Below are positions 22,201 to 31,600 of a stretch of 40,926 nucleotides of DNA, in pieces. The stretch comes from Vogesella fluminis (GTDB taxonomy: Bacteria; Pseudomonadota; Gammaproteobacteria; Burkholderiales; Chromobacteriaceae). A model generated the notes under the pieces. It was not told the DNA's origin. It did no database searches and was given only the letters and a program-made list of their open reading frames with translations. The stretch is taken from assembly GCF_014652335.1 (NCBI RefSeq), contig NZ_BMYP01000028.1, positions 1 through 40,926 on the forward strand, given 5' to 3'. Within the stretch, counting starts at the first letter, position 1. Each line of letters starts with the position of its first letter. A program made the position numbers and the translations under genes.

Positions 22201-23349
22201 ATGCATTCCATCTCCAGCACGGATTCCGCCCTACCCTGCACGCCCACCGGCCGGCAACAAGGCATGGCAACACTGGCAATGGCCTTGCTGGTGTTGTTTC
22301 TTAGCAGCCTGATGGTATTCCAGAGCAGCAGCGCCATGCTGTTTGAGATCAAGGCCGGCAGTAATAGAATCAGCCAGGCCAGGGCGATGGAAGCCGCACG
22401 AGGCGGCATCGAAACCACGCTGGCCTGGCTTTCATCCGGGGCAGTAAGACCCGGCGCACTGGTTCATGCCGGCAACTGGGATGACGGCCAAGCCAATGGC
22501 AGCCTGCTCGACACCAATATCGCCAGCCAACGCATCGGTGATATCAGTGTGGACATCAGCCTGTGGCAAATTGCCTCCGGCCCCGGCCACACCATGCTTG
22601 AAATCCGTGCCATCACCGGCAACGACATTCCTGTCGGCATCCGGCAGCGGGTAATGCTGACAATGCCGCCAAATCTGGCCGGCATGGCGCCCATCGTGGT
22701 TGCGGGCAGCCTCGGCGACTGCGGCAAGAAAAAAAGCTGCATCACCGGCAATCCGTCGGAGAGCGCCGGCGACAGCGGCGTGGCGATCATGACCTCGGCC
22801 TCCGCCGCATCCAACCAGCCGGGCCACCTGTCGGTCACCGGCCAGATCCAGGGCAATGCCTTCAGCGGCAGCGCGTGGAATTTCGTGTTCCCGGACACCA
22901 GCAAGGAGCAGATGCGGCTGGAATCAGAGGCGCAGGCCGCAGCGGAACTGGCGGCACAGCAAGCCGGCACCAGCTATCAGCGCACCGTCTACTACTTTGA
23001 CGCCAGCAATATCGGGGACATCGGCAGCCAGAACTGGCACCGGAATGTCGGCAGCCCGAGCCAGCCTGCGATCCTGGTGTTCGACAGCGGCGCCGGCTGC
23101 CCGAAGATGAACGGCGGCGTGGTGATCCACGGCCTGGTCTACTACGCCGACAGCTGCAGCAAGAACGGCTGGGGCGGCGCCACCCTCACCGGCACGCTGG
23201 CAATCGAAGGCGACCTGACCGACATCACCGCCAATACCAAATTCACGGGCTGGCCCAATATGGGCAATCCGTCATTCGGGTCCTTGCCCGGTCTCCCCGG
23301 CGCCGAATATACCATCGCCAGGAAAACCGCCTCCTGGCGCGACTTCTGA
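22201..23349 (+). CDS. Orphan PilX-like pilus assembly protein
   Basis: A 382-residue protein with a prepilin-like start: a positively charged leader ending RQQG (residue 21), then about 24 hydrophobic residues (MATLAMALLVLFLSSLMVF). The position-5 glutamate of major pilins is missing, as in PilX minor pilins. The domain after it (about 45-160) resembles PilX_N. The C-terminal part is glycine-rich, with CPKMNGGVVIHGLVYY, and ends WRDF, an ending I associate with PilX-family proteins. The start was chosen by the prepilin leader; no ribosome site is evident. No other pilus gene is nearby. It is convergent with the AmpD fusion, 25 bases apart. Confidence 0.72.
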   Translation: MHSISSTDSALPCTPTGRQQGMATLAMALLVLFLSSLMVFQSSSAMLFEIKAGSNRISQARAMEAARGGIETTLAWLSSGAVRPGALVHAGNWDDGQANGSLLDTNIASQRIGDISVDISLWQIASGPGHTMLEIRAITGNDIPVGIRQRVMLTMPPNLAGMAPIVVAGSLGDCGKKKSCITGNPSESAGDSGVAIMTSASAASNQPGHLSVTGQIQGNAFSGSAWNFVFPDTSKEQMRLESEAQAAAELAAQQAGTSYQRTVYYFDASNIGDIGSQNWHRNVGSPSQPAILVFDSGAGCPKMNGGVVIHGLVYYADSCSKNGWGGATLTGTLAIEGDLTDITANTKFTGWPNMGNPSFGSLPGLPGAEYTIARKTASWRDF

Positions 23350-23374
23350 CTCCGCTACCGCCCACGCCGCCGCC

Positions 23375-24406
23375 TCAGTTCTCCGGCAATGCCCGCCCCA
23401 CCGCTGCGGCCAACCTTGGCCAGTCGAAGTACGGCCCCGGATCGGTCTTGCGCCCCGGCGCGATGTGCTGGTGGCCGGTAATGGCGCGGATACCGCACTC
23501 GCGCTGCAGCAGCCGCGCCAGCGCCGCCAGCGTGCGGTACTGCGCGTGGCAGAACGGCTCGAAATCGCAACCTTCCAGCTCGATGCCGAGCGCGAAGTCG
23601 TTGCAGCGCTCGTGGCCGCGCCACTGCGACACCCCGGCGTGCCAGGCGCGCCGGCGGGTGGACACGAACTGCAGCAGGCTGCCGTCGCGGCGGATGAAGA
23701 AGTGCGCCGACACCCGCAAGTGGGCGATGGTGGCGTAGTAGGGATCGGCCGCCGGATCGAGGCTGTTGCCGAACAGCTGTGCCACGCCGTCGCCACCGTA
23801 GCGGTAGGGCGGCAGGCTGATATTGTGGATAACCAGCAGCGGCACCTCTGGCTGTGGATAACTGTCGCAATTGGGCGACGGCAGCCGCTCGGCCTCCTTG
23901 ACCCAGCCGCCGGCATCCAGCGTCAGCAGCAGCTCGCTGTCGTCGCGCTGCCAGCGCAGCATGGTCAGCGCCAGTCCGTCCGCGGCGGCAAAGTCGCGCA
24001 CGCGCACGAAACCCGCCTTGTGATAGCAGCGCAGCGCAGCGCAGTTGGCCTGCGCGCTGCCGGCCGTGGCGGCGGTTTCGCCGGCCAGCGCGGCGGTGAG
24101 CAGGCGCCCGGCCCAGCCCTCGCCCAACCGCGCCGGCGCCACCAGCAGGCGCACGATGTCGAGGCCGCCGTCGTCGGCCCGGCCGCAGGCCAGCAGCGCA
24201 CACAGCTGCATCGCTTCGTCGTAGCCGGCAAGGATGTTCAGCGGGCTGGCGGCGATGTCGGCGGCGCTATCCCACAGCCGCGGCAGCGGGTAGCCATCCA
24301 GCCACGCCGCTTCCAGCGCGTGGGCGGCGTCGTGCAGCACCAGCGCGGCGCCAAGGTTGGCCGCATCGTCGCGGCACAGTTCACGGATCAGGAACGGGAC
24401 AGTCAT
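23375..24406 (-). CDS. GNAT acetyltransferase-AmpD fusion (anhydro-muramyl-L-alanine amidase)
   Basis: A 343-residue fusion. Residues 1 to about 155 are a GNAT acetyltransferase domain with an acetyl-CoA loop like RLGEGWAG (93-100) and NCAALRCYHKAGF (121-133). Residues about 165-343 are a complete AmpD, the zinc amidase that cuts anhydro-muropeptides in peptidoglycan recycling. Zinc ligands match E. coli AmpD: H194 (VIHNIS), H312 (TGHQHI) and D322 (KTDPG). IELEG (275-279) and K320 are also kept. AmpD is normally a single domain of about 185 residues, so the fused acetyltransferase is unusual. Two exact copies of the repeated 14-mer (one at each end) and two DnaA-box sequences lie inside the gene. 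Confidence 0.85.
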   Translation of the reverse strand: MTVPFLIRELCRDDAANLGAALVLHDAAHALEAAWLDGYPLPRLWDSAADIAASPLNILAGYDEAMQLCALLACGRADDGGLDIVRLLVAPARLGEGWAGRLLTAALAGETAATAGSAQANCAALRCYHKAGFVRVRDFAAADGLALTMLRWQRDDSELLLTLDAGGWVKEAERLPSPNCDSYPQPEVPLLVIHNISLPPYRYGGDGVAQLFGNSLDPAADPYYATIAHLRVSAHFFIRRDGSLLQFVSTRRRAWHAGVSQWRGHERCNDFALGIELEGCDFEPFCHAQYRTLAALARLLQRECGIRAITGHQHIAPGRKTDPGPYFDWPRLAAAVGRALPEN

Positions 24407-24538
24407 CACTCGCCTGCAACAAGAAATATCAGCCGAGACTGTAATGCAAATCTCCGCCCGCCGCTTGAGACGGATCATGGGCAGCGGCGCCGCCATGCGC
24501 CATACTGCAGTAACCCGCCATCAATTCTGGAGCCTGCC

Positions 24539-25072
24539 ATGCTGAGCCTGGATGCCCTGACCAGCGCGGTCCCCGCGCCTTCCTTCGACGAACCGCTGGA
24601 CATGCTGTATGCCTGTCACGACAAGGTGCGCCACTTCTGCAAGCAGCTGGACGCACTGCCCGGCTATATCACCGAGCACGGCCACAGCCATGCCGTGCTG
24701 AATACCATCGCCGGCATCGTGCGCTATTTCGAGATTGCCGGCCCCGCGCATCATCAGGACGAAGAAGGTGAGCTGTTTCCGCTGATCGTGGCGCGGCAGC
24801 CGGACGCCGCCGCCAAGATCGAGCAGCTGCTGGCCGAGCACGGCTACCTGCATGCGCGCTGGAACGCGATCCACGAGCAGCTGCAGACCTTCGGTCGCGG
24901 CGAGCTGGCGGAACTGGACACCGCCGCCATCGCCGAGTTCACCCGCCTGTACCGTGAGCACGCGCAGCGCGAGGAAGACTGGCTGTTCCCGGTCGCCGGC
25001 CAGCTGATCAGCGAGGACGAGCTGCGCGACGCCGGCAAGCGCATGGCGGCGCGGCGCACTTTGCCACGCTGA
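24539..25072 (+). CDS. Hemerythrin-like domain protein
   Basis: A 177-residue protein with a hemerythrin HHE domain expected to bind a di-iron centre. Likely ligands are H27 (CHDKVR), H71/H72 and E75/E76 (AHHQDEEGELFP), H101/H105 (EHGYLHARW) and H141 with E145 (REHAQREEDWLFP). Such proteins bind oxygen, nitric oxide or iron, or assist iron-sulfur repair; the exact role cannot be told. TGGAG lies about 8 bases before the ATG. It is divergent from the GNAT-AmpD gene. Confidence 0.88.
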   Translation: MLSLDALTSAVPAPSFDEPLDMLYACHDKVRHFCKQLDALPGYITEHGHSHAVLNTIAGIVRYFEIAGPAHHQDEEGELFPLIVARQPDAAAKIEQLLAEHGYLHARWNAIHEQLQTFGRGELAELDTAAIAEFTRLYREHAQREEDWLFPVAGQLISEDELRDAGKRMAARRTLPR

Positions 25073-25092
25073 TCCCGTCTGCATACGGAACC

Positions 25093-25126
25093 AGCCCGCC
25101 CTCGCCCTGATGGCGGGCTTTCCTTA
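25093..25126 (+). terminator. Intrinsic terminator after the hemerythrin gene
   Basis: An 8-bp stem, AGCCCGCC (25093-25100) with GGCGGGCT (25112-25119), an 11-base loop, then TTTCCTT. It lies 20 bases after the stop codon. Confidence 0.75.
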
Positions 25127-25130
25127 TAAT
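25125..25130 (+). promoter_or_regulatory. -10 element of argH
   Basis: A perfect TATAAT at 25125-25130, immediately after the terminator and 47 bases before the argH ATG. No good -35 is seen at the right distance. Confidence 0.45.
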
Positions 25131-25177
25131 CGTTGGCCAGACACGCCCTCCACGTACAAACCCGGGACATCATCACC

Positions 25178-26560
25178 ATGCAAGACACGCACGCCTGGTC
25201 TGGCCGCTTCTCCGAGCCGGTCTCCGAGCTGGTCAAGAAATACACCGCTTCGGTCACCTTTGATAACCGTCTGGCCGAATTCGACATCGAAGGCTCGCTG
25301 GCCCACGCCGCGATGCTCAACAAGTGCGGCGTGCTGTCCGATGCCGACCTCGCCGCCATCCGCGACGGCATGGCCGCCATCATCGCCGACATCCGCGCCG
25401 GCAACTTCGAGTGGAGCGTGGACCTGGAAGACGTGCACATGAACGTCGAGCGCCGCCTCACCGACAAGATCGGCGACGCCGGCAAGCGCCTGCACACCGG
25501 CCGCTCGCGTAACGATCAGGTCGCCACCGACATCCGCCTGTGGCTGCGCGCGCAGATCGACACCATCGTCGGTTTCATCGCCGAGCTGCAGACCAGCCTC
25601 TTGGACCTGGCCGAAGCCAATGCCGACACCGTGATGCCGGGCTTCACCCACCTGCAAGTCGCCCAGCCGGTGACCTTCGGCCACCACATGCTGGCCTACG
25701 TCGAAATGCTGGGTCGCGACGCCGAGCGCATGACCGACTGCCGCAAGCGGGTGAACCGCCTGCCGCTGGGCGCCGCCGCGCTGGCCGGCACCACCTTCCC
25801 CATCGACCGCCACTACACCGCGCAACTGCTGGGCTTCGACGACGTGTGCCACAACTCGCTGGACGCGGTATCCGACCGTGACTTCGCCATCGAATTCACC
25901 GCCGCCGCCAGCCTGGTGATGGTGCATCTGAGCCGCCTGTCGGAAGAGCTGATCCTGTGGATGAGCCCGCGCGTCGGCTTCATCGACATCGCCGACCGCT
26001 TCTGCACCGGCAGCTCCATCATGCCGCAGAAGAAAAACCCGGACGTGCCGGAGCTGGTACGCGGCAAATCCGGCCGCGTGGTGGGCCACCTGATCGCGCT
26101 GGTTACCCTGATGAAGGCGCAGCCGCTGGCCTACAACAAGGACAACCAGGAAGACAAGGAACCGTTGTTCGACACCGCGGACACCCTGATCGACACCCTG
26201 CGCATCTACGCCGACATGATGCGCGGCATCACCGTGAAGAAGGACGCGGTGCGCGCCGCGGTGCTGCAGGGCTTCGCCACCGCCACCGACCTCGCCGACT
26301 ACCTGGTGAAAAAAGGCATGCCGTTCCGCGACAGCCACGAAGTGGTGGCACTGACCGTGCGCCACGCCGAGCTGCAGGGCGTGGACATTGCCGACCTGAG
26401 CCTGGAAAAACTGCGCGAGTTCAGCACCCTGATCGAGCAGGACGTGTTCACCGTGCTGACGCCGGAAGGCAGCCTGGCGCAGCGCGACCACGTCGGCGGT
26501 ACCGCGCCGAACCAGGTGCGCGCGCAGATCGCCCGCCACCGCGCGCGACTGGCCGGCTGA
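25178..26560 (+). CDS. argH: Argininosuccinate lyase
   Basis: A 460-residue enzyme of the fumarase/aspartase superfamily that splits argininosuccinate into arginine and fumarate, the last step of arginine synthesis. The signature [12 protein letters not shown] contains the catalytic serine loop. [12 protein letters not shown] and [10 protein letters not shown] are the other conserved blocks. The ATG at 25178 gives the usual opening [12 protein letters not shown]; the codons upstream run through the terminator and -10. It ends in a strong terminator. No other arginine gene is in the window. Confidence 0.97.
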   Translation: MQDTHAWSGRFSEPVSELVKKYTASVTFDNRLAEFDIEGSLAHAAMLNKCGVLSDADLAAIRDGMAAIIADIRAGNFEWSVDLEDVHMNVERRLTDKIGDAGKRLHTGRSRNDQVATDIRLWLRAQIDTIVGFIAELQTSLLDLAEANADTVMPGFTHLQVAQPVTFGHHMLAYVEMLGRDAERMTDCRKRVNRLPLGAAALAGTTFPIDRHYTAQLLGFDDVCHNSLDAVSDRDFAIEFTAAASLVMVHLSRLSEELILWMSPRVGFIDIADRFCTGSSIMPQKKNPDVPELVRGKSGRVVGHLIALVTLMKAQPLAYNKDNQEDKEPLFDTADTLIDTLRIYADMMRGITVKKDAVRAAVLQGFATATDLADYLVKKGMPFRDSHEVVALTVRHAELQGVDIADLSLEKLREFSTLIEQDVFTVLTPEGSLAQRDHVGGTAPNQVRAQIARHRARLAG

Positions 26561-26578
26561 TCATCCATCCCGCCCGAC

Positions 26579-26609
26579 AAAAAGCCGACGCCCGTGCGTC
26601 GGCTTTTTT
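26579..26609 (+). terminator. Intrinsic terminator of argH
   Basis: Stem AAAAAGCCGACGC (26579-26591) with GCGTCGGCTTTTT (26596-26608), CCGT loop, T tract to 26609. It is 18 bases after the argH stop and symmetric enough to work in both directions. Confidence 0.94.
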
Positions 26610-26628
26610 GCGGCCAACGTTGGCCGCA
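26609..26628. repeat. Perfect 20-bp palindrome built from the repeated motif
   Basis: TGCGGCCAACGTTGGCCGCA is its own reverse complement. Each half is the TGCGGCCAAC core of the repeated 14-mer. It fills the gap between the T tract of the argH terminator and the stop codon of the convergent solute-binding protein gene. Confidence 0.9.
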
Positions 26629-27429
26629 TCAGTGATTGATATAGACCGCCATGCGCTGTTTCAGCAGCGCATCACGCTGGCGCGCCACCTGCTGCCACAT
26701 GCACTGCACCAGCTGCGGCTGGCGGGCGGCGAACTGGCGGCTGAACGGCATGAAGTAGTCCTTGCTGACCAGTTGCTGCGGCAGCGCGCGCACCGTGAGC
26801 TGCGGCTGTGCCGCCAGATAGCCCTCGGCCAGCAGATCCTGGATGGCGTAGGCATCGATGCGCCCGGCCTGCAGCTTGTTGAAGTTGCTGCCGACACTGA
26901 GCGCGGTTTCGACCCTGATCTGGTAGCGCTCCAGATCCTTGATCACCGACCAGCCGATATTGCTGCCCACCACCGCCTGCGGCGGAGTCAGCCGCGTGCC
27001 ATCCCACACAAGCTGGCTGTCGTGGCGCACAAACAGTACATAGCGCAGCGTGCTCATGCGCTGGCGGCCGTCGGGTTGGCCGTCGCGCAGCGGGTAGACC
27101 GCGAACTGCGCGCGTTCCTCGTTGTAGGACAGCAGCAGCGCGGCGTCGGCGCTGCCGCTCTTGAGGCTCTGCAGCATGCGCAGCCCCGGCTGACGCAGCA
27201 ATTGCAGCTCGACGCCGCAGGCGTTCGCCGCCCGCTGCGCCAGCTCGACGGCAAGGCCGGGCTGCGGCGCGAAGCGGTCGCCCTCGCCGATGAGATAGGG
27301 CGGCGACGCCTGATCCATGGCGACGATGCTCAGCTGCGGCCGTTCGCTTGCCGCCAGCGCTACCAGCGGCAGGGCGCACAGCAGCCCCAGCCATACGCCA
27401 ACCCCTCTCCCGCTCATTCCCTGTCGCAT
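26629..27429 (-). CDS. Periplasmic solute-binding protein (SBP family 3 type)
   Basis: A 266-residue protein with a signal peptide (about 1-30: VGVWLGLLCALPLVALAA) followed by an amino-acid-type solute-binding domain. Visible features are QPGLAVELAQRAANACGVELQL, a GSADAAL segment and VGSNIGWSVIKDL. There are no permease or ATPase genes beside it, so it may be an orphan receptor. The ATG at 27429 has AGGA about 10 bases upstream; the ATG at 27417 is an alternative. The ligand cannot be inferred. A palindrome of the repeated motif abuts its stop. Confidence 0.75.
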   Translation of the reverse strand: MRQGMSGRGVGVWLGLLCALPLVALAASERPQLSIVAMDQASPPYLIGEGDRFAPQPGLAVELAQRAANACGVELQLLRQPGLRMLQSLKSGSADAALLLSYNEERAQFAVYPLRDGQPDGRQRMSTLRYVLFVRHDSQLVWDGTRLTPPQAVVGSNIGWSVIKDLERYQIRVETALSVGSNFNKLQAGRIDAYAIQDLLAEGYLAAQPQLTVRALPQQLVSKDYFMPFSRQFAARQPQLVQCMWQQVARQRDALLKQRMAVYINH

Positions 27430-27536
27430 CCCGTATCTGTCCTGGCAGTGATGATGGCATTGCCGCGTGACAATGCCATGACCAGCATAGCGCAACAAGC
27501 GGCATTTCATTTTTGACCGGCAGCAACCATAGTGAA

Positions 27537-27559
27537 GCCAGGCGCCGCGACGGCGCCTG
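27537..27559 (+). promoter_or_regulatory. Hairpin in the leader of the PsiF-repeat gene
   Basis: CCAGGCGCC and GGCGCCTGG form a 9-bp stem around a 5-base loop about 30 bases before the ATG at 27591. There is no T tract, so a structured leader is more likely than a terminator. Confidence 0.45.
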
Positions 27560-27590
27560 GCCCCGACTCCCCCTCCCGAAAGGACACACC

Positions 27591-27848
27591 ATGCGTCAAC
27601 TGATCCTGCTGCTTACCCTCGCCCTGTTCTCCGGCCCGCTGCTGGCCGCCAATCCGGCCTGCGAAAAAATGGCTGCCGAGAAGAAGCTCGCCGGCGCCGC
27701 CAAGAACAGCTTCATGAAGAAGTGCGAACGCGAACAGCCGGGCAACGCGCAAGCCATGTGCGACGGCAAGGCCGCCGAGAAAAAACTGGCCGGCGCCGCC
27801 AAGAACAGCTTCGTGAAGAAGTGTATGCGCGACAGCAGCGCCCCCTGA
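27591..27848 (+). CDS. PsiF-repeat protein, exported
   Basis: An 85-residue secreted or periplasmic protein. A signal peptide of about 20 residues (LILLLTLALFSGPLLAA) is followed by two PsiF repeats sharing EKKLAGAAKNSF and then KKC. E. coli PsiF is a phosphate-starvation-induced protein of unknown function; I see no Pho box here. AAAGGA lies 7-12 bases before the ATG. It is convergent with the chemoreceptor gene. Confidence 0.85.
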   Translation: MRQLILLLTLALFSGPLLAANPACEKMAAEKKLAGAAKNSFMKKCEREQPGNAQAMCDGKAAEKKLAGAAKNSFVKKCMRDSSAP

Positions 27849-27854
27849 GTCATA

Positions 27855-27884
27855 CGTCCGGTGAGTGCTGGCGCTCACCGGACG
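27855..27884. terminator. Hairpin between convergent genes
   Basis: A perfect 11-bp stem, CGTCCGGTGAG with CTCACCGGACG, and an 8-base loop, in the 43-base gap between the PsiF-repeat gene and the chemoreceptor gene. It has no T tract on either side, so it is only a possible terminator. Confidence 0.5.
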
Positions 27885-27891
27885 CTCACGC

Positions 27892-29502
27892 CTACACGCG
27901 GAAGCGCGACACCGCCTGCTGCAGGCCTGCGGCCAACGTTTGCAGCCGCGCCGAGGCGCCGGTGGTGAAGCGCACCGAGGACTGCGTTTCCTCCACCACC
28001 TGCACCACCTGCTCCACGCTGCCGGCGATGCTGACCCCGGCCTGGCTCTGCTCGCTCATCGCCAGCGCCACGTTGCGGAAGCGTTCCAGCGTGTGGCCGG
28101 CCTTGTCGTCGATCTGGCCCAGCGCACCGGCCAGCTGCGTCACCTGCTGCACGCCGTCCTCCACCAGCGGCGCGATCTGTTCCATCGCGCCGGATACCCC
28201 GGCGGTCTCCTGCACCACGCTGTGGATGATGGTGGAAATCTCGCTGGTGGCCTGCGCGGTGCGCTCCGCCAGCTTGCGCACCTCGTCCGCCACCACCGCG
28301 AAGCCGCGTCCCAATTCGCCGGCCCGCGCCGCCTCGATCGCCGCGTTCAGCGCCAGCAGGTTGGTCTGGTCGGCGATGTCGCGGATGGTGTCGGCGATGC
28401 CGCTGATGCTGCGCGTGCGCTCGCTCAGCGACAGCACGCGGCCGGAGGCGTCGCTGACCTCGCCGGCAATGCCGCGGATGCTGGACACCACGCCTTGCGC
28501 CACCCCCAGCCCCTGCTGTGCCAGCTGTGCCACGCCGTGCGAATCGACCTCGGTCTGGCGCGCGCTGTCGGACACGTGATCGATGCTCACCGACAGCTGC
28601 TCGATCGCCGCCGCGGCCGCGGTGGTGGAATCGTTGGCGGTGGCGGACACCGTATCCAGCCGCTGCATCTGCTCGCCCAGCGCCGCGGCGGTGTCGCCCA
28701 GCTGCGCGGCGGAGTCGCTGATCTGCGCGATCATCTCGCGCAGCTTCTGCTGCATCGCCGCCATCACGAACAGCAGGCTGTGCGGCTTGCCATTGTGGCG
28801 GATGCTCTGGTTGAGGTCGCCGGCGGCGATCGCCTCCACCACCGCCACCGCGTAGGCCGGCTCGCCGCCGAGCGAGCCGATAATGCGGCGCGACATGGTC
28901 AGCGCCAGCGCCGCCAGCACCACCACCACCACGGCCGCCAGCGCCAGCAGCAGCGAGGCATTGCGCCAGAAGGTGGCGGCGATGTCGTCGACGAAGATGC
29001 CGGTGCCCACCATCCAGCCCCACGGCTCGAAGCGCACCACGCCGTTGAGCTTGGGTACCTGCTGGTCCGAGCCCTTGCGTGTGGTGTAGATCTCGGTGAG
29101 GCCGTACTTGGCCGTGCGCAGTGCCTCATTGTAGGCATCGACTGCCGTGCGCCCGTCCGGCAGCCTGGAGCCGAGGTCGACCTTGCCGATGCGGTCGGCC
29201 TTCACGTGCACCTGCATCACGTTGTCCTTGTCGCGGGCGAAGTAGTACACGTCGTCCACCGTCAGCATCGCCAGCGCCTGCCGCGCCTGCTGCTGCGCCT
29301 CGGCCTGGCTCAGCCGCCCCTGCTGTGCCGCGGCGGCGTAGTGGCCGAGCACCCCTTCCGCCATGCGCAGCTGGTTGACGATGAAGGCCTGTTTTTCCTC
29401 GTACAGCGACTGGCGGATGCTGTGCAGCGACAGCCCGGCCAGCAGCAGCAATCCGATAAAGCTGGCCAGGATGATGACGGCCAGCCGGGTAGAAACGCGC
29501 AT
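27892..29502 (-). CDS. Methyl-accepting chemotaxis protein with Cache sensor
   Basis: A 536-residue chemoreceptor. A membrane helix (about 6-28), a periplasmic single-Cache domain (about 30-185: [21 protein letters not shown] and [13 protein letters not shown]), a second membrane helix (about 190-212), a HAMP-like linker ([20 protein letters not shown]) and a signalling domain follow. The hairpin tip is [40 protein letters not shown]. There is no C-terminal CheR-binding pentapeptide; it ends SRFRV. The ATG at 29502 has AAGGAAA upstream. The ligand is unknown. A TGCGGCCAACGTT-type variant motif lies near its 3' end (27928). Confidence 0.93.
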   Translation of the reverse strand: MRVSTRLAVIILASFIGLLLLAGLSLHSIRQSLYEEKQAFIVNQLRMAEGVLGHYAAAAQQGRLSQAEAQQQARQALAMLTVDDVYYFARDKDNVMQVHVKADRIGKVDLGSRLPDGRTAVDAYNEALRTAKYGLTEIYTTRKGSDQQVPKLNGVVRFEPWGWMVGTGIFVDDIAATFWRNASLLLALAAVVVVVLAALALTMSRRIIGSLGGEPAYAVAVVEAIAAGDLNQSIRHNGKPHSLLFVMAAMQQKLREMIAQISDSAAQLGDTAAALGEQMQRLDTVSATANDSTTAAAAAIEQLSVSIDHVSDSARQTEVDSHGVAQLAQQGLGVAQGVVSSIRGIAGEVSDASGRVLSLSERTRSISGIADTIRDIADQTNLLALNAAIEAARAGELGRGFAVVADEVRKLAERTAQATSEISTIIHSVVQETAGVSGAMEQIAPLVEDGVQQVTQLAGALGQIDDKAGHTLERFRNVALAMSEQSQAGVSIAGSVEQVVQVVEETQSSVRFTTGASARLQTLAAGLQQAVSRFRV

Positions 29503-29862
29503 GATGATTTCCTTGCAAACAAAGACGGGGGAGGCAGGCCGGCAAGCGGCCCGCGCAGACAATTCGCGGTCCAGACTAGCAGCGCGGCCTTACAAAGCGC
29601 TGACAACGGCTTGGTAATATTGCGGCTTGCCGGCCGCCGCGCACGGCCCCTTGCGGCCAACGTCATAACCTTGCTACAGCATAGCCAGCCATTGTCATGA
29701 AACAAGGCGCCATGGCGGCCGCGACGGCAAGAGCATGCTAGTGCCGCCCTTGGCCGCCCCACCATTGGGGAGTACCGCATTGCGGCTTTCCCTAGTTGCC
29801 GCAGCCGCGGCCATGAAAAAACCGGAGCGCGAGGCTCCGGTTGGCTTGGAAATGGCGACGCC
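29503..29862. other. Intergenic region chemoreceptor / pgi
   Basis: About 360 bases without a convincing gene. It holds one TTGCGGCCAACGT motif variant (29651-29663) and the pgi terminator at 29815-29842. The chemoreceptor promoter should lie in the right-to-left direction here, but no clear hexamers are seen. Confidence 0.6.
29815..29842 (-). terminator. Intrinsic terminator of pgi
   Basis: A 9-bp stem, AACCGGAGC (29820-29828) with GCTCCGGTT (29834-29842), and a 5-base loop. TTTTTTC follows on the minus strand. It lies 20 bases after the pgi stop and ends the zwf-pgl-glk-hexR-pgi cluster. Confidence 0.9.
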
Positions 29863-31509
29863 TTACTGCGCGTTGGCGCGGCGGTAGCGCTCGATCAGCG
29901 CCTTGGTCGAGCTGTCGTGCGGCGCCGATTTCAGCTTGCCGGCCAGCTCGGCGTGGATGGTCTTGGCCAGCTGCTTGCCCAGCTCCACCCCCCACTGGTC
30001 GAAGCTGTTGATGTGCCAGATCACGCCCTGCACGAAGATCTTGTGTTCGTAGGCGGCGATCAGGCTGCCCAGGTTGCGCGGATCGAGTCTGTCCATCAGC
30101 AGGGTGTTGGTCGGACGGTTGCCGGCGAACACCTTGTGCGGCACCAGCGCCTCCAGTGCCTCGCCCGTCAGCCCCTGCGCCTCCAGTTCGCTGCGCGCCT
30201 CGTCCGCGGTCTTGCCGCGCATGAAGGCCTCGGCCTGCGCGAACACGTTGGCGAGCAGGATCTCGTGGTGGCCGGGCAGGCTGGAGCTGTTCTGCAGCGA
30301 GCAGATCAGGTCGATCGGCGAGATGTGGGTGCCCTGGTGCAAGAGCTGGAAGAACGCGTGCTGGCCGTTGATGCCGGTCTCGCCCCAGATGATGGGCGCG
30401 GTCTCGAAGTCCACCGGCGCACCGTCGAGCATGGTCTGCTTGCCGTTGGACTCCATGTCCAGCTGCTGGATGAAGGCCGGCAGGCGGTGCAGGTACTGGT
30501 CGTACGGGGCAATGACATGGCTGCCGCCGCCGTAGTAGTTGATGTACCAGATGCCGATCATCGCCAGCAGCACCGGCATGTTCTGCTCGAACGGCGCGTT
30601 GGCGAAGTGCTGGTCCATGATGTGGGCGCCGTTGAGCAGCTCGGTGAAGTTCTCCTCGCCCAGGTACAGCATGATGGGCAGGCCGATGGCCGACCACAGG
30701 CTGTAGCGGCCGCCGACCCAGTCCCAGAACTCGAACATATTGGCCGGGTCGATGCCGAAGTCGGCGACGGCTTTCTTGTTGGTGGACACCGCGACGAAGT
30801 GCTTGGCCACGGCTTTTTCGTCGCGGGCGCGCGCCACGAACCAGTCGCGCGCGGTCAGCGCGTTGGTCAGCGTTTCCTGGGTGGTGAAGGTCTTGGATTC
30901 CACCACGAACAGCGTGGTCTCCGGGTGCACCTTCTTCAGCGTTTCCTTCAGCTGCGCACCGTCGACGTTGGACACGAAGTACATGTTCATGCGCGGGTGG
31001 CCAAAGGGCTTGAGCGCGCTACAGACCATCAGCGAGCCTAAGTCGGAGCCGCCGATGCCGATGTTGACGATGTCGGTGATCGGCTGGTGGGTGTAGCCCA
31101 GCCACTCGCCGGAACGCACCGCGTGCGCGAACTTGCCCATGCGCGACAGCACCGAGTTCACCTTGGGCATCACGTCCTCGCCGTCGACCAGGATCGGCGA
31201 GTTGGTGCGGTTGCGCAGCGCCACGTGCAGCGCGGCGCGGTGTTCGGTGCTGTTGATCTTCTCGCCCTTGAACATCGCCTTGATGCGTGCCGGCAGGCCG
31301 GCCTCGCGCGCAAGCTGCATCAAGCCCTGCAGCGACGCGTCGGTGATGCGGTTCTTGGAGTAGTCCAGGAACAGGCCGCCGACTTCCAGCGAGTAGCGTT
31401 CGGCACGCGCAGGGTCGCTGTCGAACAGCTCGCGCATGTGCAGGTTCTTGGCGTCGTTGAAGTGGTCCCACAGGGCGTGCCAGGCGGGAAGCTGGGTCAG
31501 TTTGCTCAT
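29863..31509 (-). CDS. pgi: Glucose-6-phosphate isomerase
   Basis: A 548-residue cytoplasmic enzyme interconverting glucose-6-phosphate and fructose-6-phosphate. Signatures are [29 protein letters not shown] and the C-terminal [14 protein letters not shown]. The ATG at 31509 has CGGAGCC upstream; the extension to 31620 would overlap hexR and is unlike relatives. It links the Entner-Doudoroff genes to fructose-6-phosphate, the substrate of GlmS. Confidence 0.97.
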   Translation of the reverse strand: MSKLTQLPAWHALWDHFNDAKNLHMRELFDSDPARAERYSLEVGGLFLDYSKNRITDASLQGLMQLAREAGLPARIKAMFKGEKINSTEHRAALHVALRNRTNSPILVDGEDVMPKVNSVLSRMGKFAHAVRSGEWLGYTHQPITDIVNIGIGGSDLGSLMVCSALKPFGHPRMNMYFVSNVDGAQLKETLKKVHPETTLFVVESKTFTTQETLTNALTARDWFVARARDEKAVAKHFVAVSTNKKAVADFGIDPANMFEFWDWVGGRYSLWSAIGLPIMLYLGEENFTELLNGAHIMDQHFANAPFEQNMPVLLAMIGIWYINYYGGGSHVIAPYDQYLHRLPAFIQQLDMESNGKQTMLDGAPVDFETAPIIWGETGINGQHAFFQLLHQGTHISPIDLICSLQNSSSLPGHHEILLANVFAQAEAFMRGKTADEARSELEAQGLTGEALEALVPHKVFAGNRPTNTLLMDRLDPRNLGSLIAAYEHKIFVQGVIWHINSFDQWGVELGKQLAKTIHAELAGKLKSAPHDSSTKALIERYRRANAQ

Positions 31510-31600
31510 GATGGCTCCGGGTCTCTTTGTCGTCTTGTTGCGGCCAAGCTCTGGCGGGCTGGCTGGTTTGCGCCGGCCGCGCGGGCGGTTGGCGGCAGCG

